From positions 212,928 to 276,927 of the forward strand of contig NZ_VBSB01000012.1 in assembly GCF_013337765.1 (NCBI RefSeq): a stretch of DNA of 64,000 nt, written 5' to 3'. Numbering within the stretch: the stretch's first letter is position 1; each line of letters starts with the position of its first letter. The stretch is from Mycolicibacterium sphagni. Lineage in GTDB: Bacteria; Actinomycetota; Actinomycetes; Mycobacteriales; Mycobacteriaceae. The position numbers and the translations under genes were made by a program. This document shows, piece by piece, positions 16,884 to 24,391 of the stretch. The notes beneath the pieces were generated by a model. That model worked only from the letters and a program-made list of their open reading frames with translations, was not told the origin of the DNA and searched no databases.

Positions 16884-18475
16884 GGCAGCCGCCTCGCATC
16901 GAGAGCGCCGAACAACCCGTCGGCGCGGTTCCACCCGGCGGCCAGACGTTCGGCCGCGTCGCGGCGCCCCGACGCCAGCGCGTCGGAGATCTCCCGGGCG
17001 GCGTGCGCGTGCAGATGGGCGCGGTAGCGCGCGTAGTCGGCCGCGGAATCCTTGCTGACCATGAACGGCCAGTCGCTGGACACCGTCAACAGTGTCTCGC
17101 GCAGGATCTGGTCGGCGACGGAATCCCGGCTGGGGGCGCTGTGGGCCAGTGCCTTGTCGACCGTCGCCAGTGCGGTGTCGACGACCTCGGTGTTGAGCTG
17201 GACCAGATCGGCTACCTGCTCACCGGACCATACCTGCCAGTCCTTGCCGGATCCCCATGAGCTGGGCGGTAATTCGACGGGTGCGCCCACGAACCCGCCC
17301 GACAGTGCGTCGTTCAGGGTGCCGACCTGGACACCGGCTTCGGGGAGCGCGCGCAGCAGGCGCTCCAGCCAGATCGGTCCCTCGTACCACCAGTGCCCGA
17401 ACAGCTCGGTGTCGAACGCGGCCACCACATGTGCGGGCCTGCCGATGCGCTCCGACTCCGAGATCAGCCGCTGACGCACGACACCGACGAAATCGGCGAC
17501 GTGGGCGTCGATCGCCTTGTCGGCGCGCTGAGGATCGTACGGCGCCTTGGCATCTGAGTCCACGTTGCGGCCGGTGACCCGGGCGGGCTTGAGCCCGGTG
17601 AGGTGGTCGTAGGTGTGGAAGTCGCGGTAGGCGGCATGTCCGGGATAGCCCGACTTCGGCGACCACACCCGGTAGCTGACCTGAAGGTCGCGGCCGAACG
17701 CCACCACATTCGTCGACCCGACCGGCCGGCCCAGCGCGGTGTCGCCGTGCAGCGAGGGTCCGTCGACCATGAAGTGTCCGACGCCTGCGGCGGCGTAGTC
17801 GTGCTCCATACCTGGGGCGTAAGCACATTCGGGCGCCCAGATGCCCCTCGGTGTGTGGGCGAAGCGCTGGCCGGCGTCGGCAAGCCCCTCGCGTAGCGCG
17901 AACTCGCGCAACCGGGGATTGAGCAGTGGCTGGAACGGATGGGCCAGCGGGCCGCCCAGCAGCTCGACGGTGCCGGCGTCGATCAGCTCGCGCAGGAGCG
18001 GGCTGGCGCCGTGCCGCCAGAGTGTGCCGAACTCCTCGATCGCCCGCTCGGCTTCGTCGTACTCCCGAATGCCGAACTCGCGCAACGCTTCCGGGGTGGT
18101 GGCCGTACCGGGTTCCGCGCCGGTCGGGGTGCGCAGGGTGGCGGCCTCCAGGGCGCGCAGCTGCCAGTTGGCCAGCCAGCGGTGCATGCCGTCCAGGCAG
18201 TAAGGATCGTCGAGCTGGGCGGTCACCACCGGCGTCATGCCCAGCGTGAGCACCCCGCGGCGGCCTTCGGCAGCCAGCGTGCGCAGGACCCGCATCAGCG
18301 GGAGGTAGGCCGCCGACCACGATTGGTAGAGCCATTCCTCGCCGACGGGCCAGCGGCCGTGATGGGCCAGCCACGGCAGGTGGGTGTGCAGGACCAGGGT
18401 GAACTGCCCGGGGACCCGCTCGGGTCCCGGCGGGCAGGAGCGGAGCGACCCGGGGATTGATTTTGCCAAGCTCAT
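16880..18475 (-). CDS. GH57 family 1,4-alpha-glucan branching enzyme (Rv3031 type)
   Basis: This 531-aa protein is a family GH57 enzyme with LHTHLPWLAHHGRWPVGEEW at the N-terminus, the nucleophile motif GIWAPECAYAPG (Glu216) and the acid/base motif AAFDTELFGHWWYEG (Asp355), followed by the C-terminal helical domain of branching enzymes. It should introduce alpha-1,6 branches into the glucan made by the adjacent GT4 enzyme. Rv3031 is essential in M. tuberculosis and assigned to MGLP synthesis. The start is ATG 18475, which overlaps the upstream methyltransferase stop by four bases; a longer frame to 18892 is antisense to nothing recognisable and is rejected. Confidence 0.9.
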   Translation of the reverse strand: MSLAKSIPGSLRSCPPGPERVPGQFTLVLHTHLPWLAHHGRWPVGEEWLYQSWSAAYLPLMRVLRTLAAEGRRGVLTLGMTPVVTAQLDDPYCLDGMHRWLANWQLRALEAATLRTPTGAEPGTATTPEALREFGIREYDEAERAIEEFGTLWRHGASPLLRELIDAGTVELLGGPLAHPFQPLLNPRLREFALREGLADAGQRFAHTPRGIWAPECAYAPGMEHDYAAAGVGHFMVDGPSLHGDTALGRPVGSTNVVAFGRDLQVSYRVWSPKSGYPGHAAYRDFHTYDHLTGLKPARVTGRNVDSDAKAPYDPQRADKAIDAHVADFVGVVRQRLISESERIGRPAHVVAAFDTELFGHWWYEGPIWLERLLRALPEAGVQVGTLNDALSGGFVGAPVELPPSSWGSGKDWQVWSGEQVADLVQLNTEVVDTALATVDKALAHSAPSRDSVADQILRETLLTVSSDWPFMVSKDSAADYARYRAHLHAHAAREISDALASGRRDAAERLAAGWNRADGLFGALDARRLP

Positions 18476-19251
18476 ACGCGCACCGCGATTGCCACCAGAT
18501 CGAGGCTGTCGTCGATATCGCGCTCGCCGTCGGCGAGCAGGTCGAAGTCCTCGCAGCGCACCGCTGCTACGTCGGCGAGCAGGTCGTCGGGCCATGCGGC
18601 GTCGGCCAGCGCCCGCTCGATCTGGGCGTCGATGATCGAGCCGCCGTGGCGCTCGTCGATCGCGACCAGGCCCGCGCCGTGAAACACCCCGCTCATCGAC
18701 TGCACGGCGAAGAAGCCGCCGTCGGTCAGCAGCTCGGCCAGTTCGGCGGCGTTGAGCTCGCGGGTGTGGAACGGGTTGATCGGGGTGTCGCGGCCAGGGG
18801 AGAAGGTGATCCGATTCGGGGTCGACATCAGCAACAAACCGCCAGGTCGCAGCACCCGCGCGCATTCGGCGACAAACTGTGGCTGATCCCACAGATGCTC
18901 GATGACCTGGAAATTCACCACAACGTCTACTGAAGCGTCGGGCAGCGGAAGCGCGGCCAGATTGCCCGCGACCACGCTGACCCGGGGGTAGCGGGTCTGG
19001 ACGTGGGCCACGGTCGCTTCGTCATAGTCCACAGCCACCACCCGCCGGGCGACCGAGGCGATCAAATCAGCCCCGTAGCCTTCGCCACAGCCGGCCTCGA
19101 GTACATCGCGACCTGCGCAAAGGTCCAGCAGGCGGCGGTACACCACCTCGTGGCGGCGGAACCAGTAGTTCTCTTCCGCCAGCCCGGGGATGGTCCGCTC
19201 GCCGGTCAGCGGCAAGCCGCTGTCACCTGCGTCAGTCACGAATGCGCTCAT
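18472..19251 (-). CDS. SAM-dependent methyltransferase (Rv3030 type, MGLP cluster)
   Basis: The 259-aa product has a class I methyltransferase core: motif I DVLEAGCGEGYGADLI at about residue 49, VAVDYDEATVAHV, the motif IV segment DVVVNFQVIEHLWDQP and LRPGGLLLMSTPN. Rv3030 lies at the head of the MGLP operon and is a candidate for methylation of the glucan. ATG 19251 is chosen; the frame extends to 19353 but the extra 34 residues are serine-rich and unlike the family. The operon reads methyltransferase, GH57, GT4 with four-base overlaps at both junctions. It is divergent from fixA. Confidence 0.88.
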   Translation of the reverse strand: MSAFVTDAGDSGLPLTGERTIPGLAEENYWFRRHEVVYRRLLDLCAGRDVLEAGCGEGYGADLIASVARRVVAVDYDEATVAHVQTRYPRVSVVAGNLAALPLPDASVDVVVNFQVIEHLWDQPQFVAECARVLRPGGLLLMSTPNRITFSPGRDTPINPFHTRELNAAELAELLTDGGFFAVQSMSGVFHGAGLVAIDERHGGSIIDAQIERALADAAWPDDLLADVAAVRCEDFDLLADGERDIDDSLDLVAIAVRV

Positions 19252-19358
19252 TGCAAGGCAGGCTAACCCGAAGTTGGCAGTTCGCGAACTGCTCGGTACC
19301 GATGGGCTGCTAGAACACAAACTTCGACCAGCTATGGTGTTCGTGCGAACCACTCTAA

Positions 19359-19374
19359 GTTACTCGTCGGTAAC
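19359..19374. promoter_or_regulatory. Palindromic operator candidate in the Rv3030/fixA divergent gap
   Basis: GTTAC (19359-19363) and GTAAC (19370-19374) form an inverted repeat with a 6-base spacer, a size typical of TetR-family operators. It is about 85 bases before fixA and about 110 bases before the methyltransferase start. No cognate regulator is encoded next to it. Confidence 0.35.
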
Positions 19375-19401
19375 ATGATGTGAGTTGCGGAATGACCAAA
19401 A

Positions 19402-19429
19402 GTCCTGCGACCTTCCCTGGTCGCAGGAC
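19402..19429 (+). promoter_or_regulatory. Perfect 11-bp hairpin in the fixA leader
   Basis: GTCCTGCGACC (19402-19412) pairs exactly with GGTCGCAGGAC (19419-19429) around a 6-base loop (TTCCCT). It ends 26 bases before the fixA ATG and seven bases before AGGAGG (19437-19442). That Shine-Dalgarno is unusually far (13 bases) from the ATG. The hairpin could be an operator, a transcript stabiliser or a translational control element. Confidence 0.5.
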
Positions 19430-19455
19430 GCCTGCCAGGAGGACGTAGAAGACTC

Positions 19456-20247
19456 ATGACGAACATCGTGGTCCTGATCAAACAGGTCCCAGACACGTGG
19501 TCCGAGCGCAAGCTGTCCGACGGTGACTACACGCTCGATCGCGACGCTGCCGATGCCGTGCTGGACGAGATCAACGAGCGCGCCGTCGAGGAAGCGCTGC
19601 TGATCAAGGAGAAGGAAGGCGGAGAGGGCACGGTCACCGTGCTCACCGCCGGCCCGGAGCGCGCCACCGAGGCGATTCGCAAGGCGCTGTCGATGGGTGC
19701 CGACAAGGCGGTGCATCTGCTCGATGCCGGCCTGCATGGCTCCGACATGGTGCAGACCGGTTGGGCCCTGGCCCGCGCGCTGGGCGCCATCGAGGGCACC
19801 GAGCTGGTCATCGCCGGTAACGAGGCCACCGACGGCACCGGCGGTGCGGTCCCGGCGATCATCGCCGAGTACCTCGGCCTGCCCCAGCTGACGCACCTGC
19901 GCAAGGTGACCGTTGAGGGCGGCAAGATCACCGGCGAGCGTGAGACCGACGACGGCGTGTTCACCGTCGAGGCTTCGCTGCCCGCGGTCATCAGCGTCAC
20001 CGAGAAGATCAACGAGCCGCGCTTCCCGTCCTTCAAGGGCATCATGGCCGCGAAGAAGAAGGAAGTGACCACCCTGACGCTGGCCGAGATCGGTGTCGAG
20101 GGCGACGAGGTCGGCCTGGCCAACGCCGGTACGACGGTGACGGCCTCGACGCCGAAGCCGCCGAAGACCGCGGGCGAGAAGATCACCGACGAGGGCGAAG
20201 GCGGCAAGAAGATCGCCGAGTACCTGGTTGCCCAGAAGATTATCTAG
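19456..20247 (+). CDS. fixA: Electron transfer flavoprotein beta subunit (FixA/EtfB)
   Basis: The 263-aa protein is ETF-beta, opening with VVLIKQVPDTWSERKL and containing the AMP-binding region and the ETF-beta signature near VIAGNEATDGTGG and the recognition loop. With FixB it carries electrons from acyl-CoA dehydrogenases to the membrane (in mycobacteria through EtfD) and so feeds the quinone pool. The start ATG 19456 is preceded by AGGAGG at 13-base spacing. FixA and FixB are separated by 43 bases, and a strong terminator follows FixB, so they form a two-gene operon as Rv3029c-Rv3028c do. Confidence 0.95.
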   Translation: MTNIVVLIKQVPDTWSERKLSDGDYTLDRDAADAVLDEINERAVEEALLIKEKEGGEGTVTVLTAGPERATEAIRKALSMGADKAVHLLDAGLHGSDMVQTGWALARALGAIEGTELVIAGNEATDGTGGAVPAIIAEYLGLPQLTHLRKVTVEGGKITGERETDDGVFTVEASLPAVISVTEKINEPRFPSFKGIMAAKKKEVTTLTLAEIGVEGDEVGLANAGTTVTASTPKPPKTAGEKITDEGEGGKKIAEYLVAQKII

Positions 20248-20290
20248 TTCGTTCCCCGGACAATTCGAAAGACTAAGAGGCTGAACAGCT

Positions 20291-21247
20291 ATGGCTGAAG
20301 TACTTGTGCTCGTTGAGCACTCCGAAGGTGCGGTGAAGAAAGTCACCGCCGAGCTCATCACCGCCGCCCGCGCGCTGGGCGAGCCCGCCGCCGTCGTGAT
20401 CGGTGCCCCCGGCACCGCCGCGCCGCTGGTCGACGATCTCAAGGCCGCCGGTGCGGCCAAGATCTACGTCGCCGAGTCGGCCGACGCCGAGGGCTACCTG
20501 ATCACCCCGTTCGTCGACGTCCTGGCGTCGCTGGTGGAGTCGGCCACTCCGGCCGCCGTGCTGCTGGCCGCCAACGCCGACGGCAAGGAGATCGCCGGCC
20601 GGCTGGCCGCGCGTACCGGTGCGGGTGTGCTGTCCGACGTCATCGAAGTCAAAGAAGGCGGGGTGGGCATCCACTCGATCTTCGGTGGCGCCTTCACCGT
20701 CGAGGCCAAGGCCAACGGTGACACCCCGGTGATCACCCTGCGTCCCGGCGCCGTTGACGCCTCGCCTGAAGCCGGTGCCGGCGAGCAGGTCAGCGTCGAG
20801 GTGCCCGCACAGGCCGAGAACGCCACCAAGATCACCAAGCGTGAGCCTGCCGTGGCCGGCGACCGCCCGGAGCTCACCGAGGCCAGCGTCGTGGTCTCCG
20901 GTGGCCGTGGTGTCGGCAGCGCCGAGAAGTTCTCGGTCGTCGAGGACCTCGCCGACTCGCTGGGCGGCGCCGTCGGTGCATCGCGTGCGGCCGTCGACTC
21001 CGGCTACTACCCGGGCCAGTTCCAGGTGGGCCAGACCGGCAAGACGGTCTCGCCGCAGCTGTACATCGCGCTGGGCATCTCCGGGGCGATCCAGCACCGC
21101 GCCGGTATGCAGACGTCCAAGACGATCATCGCGGTGAACAAGGACGAGGAAGCGCCGATCTTCGAGATCGCCGATTACGGCATCGTGGGCGACCTGTTCA
21201 ACGTCACCCCGCAACTGACCGAGGCGGTCAAGGCCCGCAAGGGTTAA
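20291..21247 (+). CDS. fixB: Electron transfer flavoprotein alpha subunit (FixB/EtfA)
   Basis: The 318-aa product is ETF-alpha, with the N-terminal domain starting AEVLVLVEHSEGAVKK and the C-terminal FAD domain: SGGRGVGSAEKF, GYYPGQFQVGQTGKTVSPQ, GISGAIQHRAGMQ and APIFEIADYGIVGDL, which together hold the isoalloxazine and ADP parts of FAD. It forms a heterodimer with FixA. The start ATG 20291 is the only one consistent with the family. The length is standard for actinobacterial ETF-alpha. Confidence 0.95.
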   Translation: MAEVLVLVEHSEGAVKKVTAELITAARALGEPAAVVIGAPGTAAPLVDDLKAAGAAKIYVAESADAEGYLITPFVDVLASLVESATPAAVLLAANADGKEIAGRLAARTGAGVLSDVIEVKEGGVGIHSIFGGAFTVEAKANGDTPVITLRPGAVDASPEAGAGEQVSVEVPAQAENATKITKREPAVAGDRPELTEASVVVSGGRGVGSAEKFSVVEDLADSLGGAVGASRAAVDSGYYPGQFQVGQTGKTVSPQLYIALGISGAIQHRAGMQTSKTIIAVNKDEEAPIFEIADYGIVGDLFNVTPQLTEAVKARKG

Positions 21248-21264
21248 ATCGCAGCTCAACGGCT

Positions 21265-21302
21265 ACGGCCCCCGCACGTCACTGTGACGTGTCGGGGGCC
21301 GT
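21265..21302 (+). terminator. Rho-independent terminator after fixAB
   Basis: ACGGCCCCCG pairs with CGGGGGCCGT, and inside it ACGTCAC pairs with GTGACGT around a very short loop, giving a stem of about 17 bp with one mismatch. It is followed by GTCGCTTTTATT. It starts 18 bases after the fixB stop. Confidence 0.85.
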
Positions 21303-21384
21303 CGCTTTTATTGGTCATCGAGAGTGCACGAACACGTCACGCGGGCGTTGACATCTCGCCGAACGCCTCAGCAACCGTTCAGCT

Positions 21385-22236
21385 ATGAGCACTGCATCTG
21401 TACTCATAGCCCCTGACCAGAACGAGACTGCCGCGTTGCGCGGCCCCCGCTACTCGCTCCTGCTGTCCACCGACCCCACCCTGATCGAGGCGGCCCAGCG
21501 GCTGCGCTATCAGGTGTTCACCACCGAACCCGGTTACGCGCTGCCCGCCGACGGCGACGGCCGTGATGCCGACCGGTTCGACGAATTCTGCGATCACCTC
21601 CTGGTGCGTGAAGACACCTCGGGCGAGCTCGTCGGGTGCTACCGGATGCTCCCGCCGCCGGGTGCGATTGCCGCTGGAAGTCTGTACACCGCAACAGAAT
21701 TCGATGTCAGCGCGCTTGATGTGCTACGGCCGTCGCTGGTGGAGATGGGCCGTGCTGTGGTGCGCGGCGACCACAGGAACGGCGCGGTGGTGCTGCTCAT
21801 GTGGGCAGGCATCCTGGCGTATCTGGATCGCTGCGGCTATGACTACGTCACCGGCTGTGTCTCGGTACCGACGCACTCAGAAGACCCGGCGGGTGCACCT
21901 CCAGGCTCTCAGATTCGCGGGGTGCGCGATTTCGTGCTGCGCCGCCACGCCGCCGCGGCCGAGCACACGGTGTACCCGTACCGCCCGGTCGTTCTGGACG
22001 GCGTGGGCCTCGACGACATCGCGCCGCCGAGCAGGCCGACGATTCCGCCACTGATGCGCGGCTACCTGCGCCTGGGTGCCCGGGTCTGCGGCGAGCCGGC
22101 CCACGATCCCGAGTTCGGGGTCGGCGATTTCCCGGCGCTGCTGGACAAACGGCAGGCGGACACCCGCTACCTGACCCGGTTGCGGTCGGTTTCGGCGGCC
22201 AGTGAGATGGCCGGCGGGATGGGGGAGACGGCATGA
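21385..22236 (+). CDS. GNAT-like N-acyltransferase, OlsB-type (Rv3027c)
   Basis: This 283-aa protein belongs to the autoinducer-synthase/OlsB-like acyltransferase group, with RLRYQVFTTEPGY at about residue 36, DEFCDHLLVRED, CYRMLPPPGA, and EMGRAVVRGDHRNGAVVLLMW. In bacteria that make ornithine lipids, OlsB forms 3-hydroxyacyl-ornithine with this fold. It is directly coupled (ATGA overlap at 22233) to a PlsC-like O-acyltransferase, the OlsB-OlsA layout. A TTGACA box at 21348-21353 could be its -35. Function as ornithine lipid synthase is inferred from fold and pairing only. Confidence 0.78.
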   Translation: MSTASVLIAPDQNETAALRGPRYSLLLSTDPTLIEAAQRLRYQVFTTEPGYALPADGDGRDADRFDEFCDHLLVREDTSGELVGCYRMLPPPGAIAAGSLYTATEFDVSALDVLRPSLVEMGRAVVRGDHRNGAVVLLMWAGILAYLDRCGYDYVTGCVSVPTHSEDPAGAPPGSQIRGVRDFVLRRHAAAAEHTVYPYRPVVLDGVGLDDIAPPSRPTIPPLMRGYLRLGARVCGEPAHDPEFGVGDFPALLDKRQADTRYLTRLRSVSAASEMAGGMGETA

Positions 22237-23069
22237 CGGTTCAGGATCACGCCTGGTTGCCCCGGGCGCTGTGTGACGACAGCTGTGTGCGCGCCGGTGG
22301 CGCCCCGCCGTCGCGGCGGGTGATCGCGACGGTGCGGGCCACGCTGCGCATCTCGTCCGCACTGCTGCTGTTGATGATGGTGCCGCTGCTGGCGGTCCCG
22401 ATGCCCGGCCGCGGACGCGTCCAGCGGGTGTACTGCCGGACGTTCCTGCGCTGCCTCGGTGTGCGAATCACGGTGTCCGGCGGCCCCATTCGCAACCTGC
22501 GCGGTGTCTTGGTGGTCAGCGGCCACGTCTCCTGGATCGACATCTTCGTGATCGGGTCGGTGCTGCCCGGCGCGTTCGTCGCGCGCGCCGATCTGATCGA
22601 CTGGCCCGCCGTCGGGCTGGCCGCGCGGATCATGAAGGTCATCCCCATCGACCGGGGCAGCCTGCGCCGGCTGCCGCAGGTGGTCGCACTGGTGGCCGAG
22701 CGGCTGCGCAACGGGCAGACCGTCGTCGCGTTCCCGGAGGGGACCACCTGGTGCGGGCTGGCCTACGGACAGTTCCGCCCGGCGATGTTTCAGGCGGCGG
22801 TCGACTCGGGCCGGCCGGTCCAGCCGCTGCGGCTGACCTATCACCACCGCGACGGGCGACCCTCGACGGTGGCGGCGTTCGTCGGGGACGACACGCTCTG
22901 GCAGTCGCTGAGCCGGACTGTTCGGGCCCGCCTGACGGTCGTCGACGTCGAGGTCACCTCCCTGGAGCTGCCCGGCGCCGACCGGCGCGAACTGGCCGCT
23001 CGCTGCGAGGTGGCCGTGCGCGGGCAGATCGCACGGCGCTTCGAGCACTCCCACGCGCTGGCGGGCTGA
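22233..23069 (+). CDS. PlsC/OlsA-like 1-acyl-glycerol-3-phosphate acyltransferase family protein (Rv3026c)
   Basis: The 278-aa product has an N-terminal membrane segment (about residues 38-55) and the PlsC acyltransferase domain: the catalytic HX4D block SGHVSWIDIF, VIPIDRGSLRRL and the FPEGTTW motif. It transfers acyl groups from acyl-ACP or CoA to a lipid hydroxyl at the inner membrane face. Next to the GNAT gene it could complete ornithine lipid (as OlsA does), or act in phosphatidic acid synthesis. The start ATG overlaps the preceding stop by four bases. A repeat-rich stem-loop region follows the stop. Confidence 0.85.
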   Translation: MTVQDHAWLPRALCDDSCVRAGGAPPSRRVIATVRATLRISSALLLLMMVPLLAVPMPGRGRVQRVYCRTFLRCLGVRITVSGGPIRNLRGVLVVSGHVSWIDIFVIGSVLPGAFVARADLIDWPAVGLAARIMKVIPIDRGSLRRLPQVVALVAERLRNGQTVVAFPEGTTWCGLAYGQFRPAMFQAAVDSGRPVQPLRLTYHHRDGRPSTVAAFVGDDTLWQSLSRTVRARLTVVDVEVTSLELPGADRRELAARCEVAVRGQIARRFEHSHALAG

Positions 23070-23080
23070 GGCTCCTTTCC

Positions 23081-23144
23081 GGCGCCGAACGGCGCCCCAG
23101 CGTCACGCTCGGCGCCGAACGTCACACCAGGGTGACGTTCGGCG
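23081..23144 (+). terminator. Stem-loop (13 bp) with an upstream partial copy, after the acyltransferase gene
   Basis: CGCCGAACGTCAC (23113-23125) pairs perfectly with GTGACGTTCGGCG (23132-23144) across a 6-base loop. The decamer GGCGCCGAAC at the start of the stem (23111-23120) also occurs at 23081-23090, where it makes its own small palindrome with GGCGCC. It lies between the acyltransferase and the iscS-like gene and could terminate the first transcript. Confidence 0.6.
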
Positions 23145-23185
23145 TGGACGGGACCACCTCTAGCGGCCGGTATCCTGGACGGGCT

Positions 23186-24391
23186 ATGAGCCCGACCACC
23201 GGTCCGGTGTATCTCGACCACGCTGCCACCACCCCGATGCATCCTGCTGCCATCGAGGCGATGACGGCCGCGCTGGCCACCGCCGGTAATGCCTCCTCGC
23301 TGCACACTGCGGGCCGCGACGCCCGCCGCCGGATGGAGGAGGCCCGGGAGAGCATCGCGGCCCGGCTGGGCGCCCGTCCGTCGGAAGTGATCTTCACCGC
23401 CGGTGGCACCGAGAGCGACAACCTCGCCGTCAAGGGCATCTACTGGGCGCGCCGCGACGTCGAGCCGACCCACCGGCGGATCGTGACCACCGCCGTCGAG
23501 CACCACGCGGTCCTCGACGCCGTCACCTGGTTGGCCGAGCACGAAGGCGCCGAGGTGACGTTCCTGCCCACCGAGCCCGACGGTTCGGTCACCGCCGGGG
23601 CGCTGCGCGAGATCCTGCTCGAGCACGACGACGTGGCGCTGGTCTCGGTGATGTGGGCCAACAACGAAGTCGGCACGGTCATGCCGATCGCCGACCTGGC
23701 CGCCGTGGCCGCCGAGTTCGACGTGCCGATCCACAGCGATGCCGTCCAGGTCGTCGGCCATCTCCCGGTCGACTTCGCCGCCTCCAATCTGTCGGCCATG
23801 AGCCTGGCCGCCCACAAGTTCGGCGGCCCCACCGGTGTCGGCGCCCTGCTGCTGCGCCGCACCACCGCCTGCGTCCCGCTGCTGCACGGTGGTGGGCAGG
23901 AGCGCGATATCCGTTCCGGTACACCGGATGTCGCCGGGGCAGTGGCGATGGCGGCGGCCCTTGATGTCGCGGTCGCAACGCTGGACGCCACCGGCGCGCG
24001 CCTGCGCACCCTGCGCGAGCGGCTCATCAACGGGGTCTTGGACTCCATTGCCGACACGCATCTCAACGGAGCACTCGGCGATCGCCGACTACCGGGCAAC
24101 ACTCACTTCACCTTCCGGGGGTGTGAGGGCGATTCCCTGCTGATGCTGTTGGACGCCAACGGAATCGAATGCTCCACCGGCTCGGCATGCACCGCCGGCG
24201 TGGCTCAGCCGTCACACGTTCTGCTGGCGATGGGCGCCGACGCCGAAGCCGCCAGAGGATCGTTGCGACTGTCCTTGGGGCACAACAGCACTGAGGCCGA
24301 TGTCGACGCCGCGCTGCGGGTGCTGCCCGCCGTCGTCGAGCGAGCCAGGCAGGCCGCACTGGCCAGTTCGGCACTGGGAGCGCTGCGATGA
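23186..24391 (+). CDS. iscS: Cysteine desulfurase, IscS-like (Rv3025c type)
   Basis: The 401-aa enzyme is a class V PLP enzyme that takes sulfur from cysteine. It has VYLDHAATTPMHPAA at the N-terminus, the PLP lysine in AAHKFGG (Lys211), and the mobile catalytic-Cys loop ECSTGSACTAG at about residue 330. In M. tuberculosis the homologue supplies sulfur for Fe-S clusters and for tRNA thiolation with the adjacent mnmA, whose start overlaps this stop by four bases. ATG 23186 is the family start; the frame stays open upstream to 22751 through the acyltransferase gene. Confidence 0.93.
   Translation: MSPTTGPVYLDHAATTPMHPAAIEAMTAALATAGNASSLHTAGRDARRRMEEARESIAARLGARPSEVIFTAGGTESDNLAVKGIYWARRDVEPTHRRIVTTAVEHHAVLDAVTWLAEHEGAEVTFLPTEPDGSVTAGALREILLEHDDVALVSVMWANNEVGTVMPIADLAAVAAEFDVPIHSDAVQVVGHLPVDFAASNLSAMSLAAHKFGGPTGVGALLLRRTTACVPLLHGGGQERDIRSGTPDVAGAVAMAAALDVAVATLDATGARLRTLRERLINGVLDSIADTHLNGALGDRRLPGNTHFTFRGCEGDSLLMLLDANGIECSTGSACTAGVAQPSHVLLAMGADAEAARGSLRLSLGHNSTEADVDAALRVLPAVVERARQAALASSALGALR

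Noticed and set aside
18476..18892. N-terminal extension of the GH57 branching enzyme
   Set aside because: It overlaps the methyltransferase gene in another frame and is Arg-rich shadow sequence.
22751..23185. Long N-terminal extension of the iscS-like protein
   Set aside because: The in-frame extension lies within the acyltransferase gene and the stem-loop; the family starts at ATG 23186.
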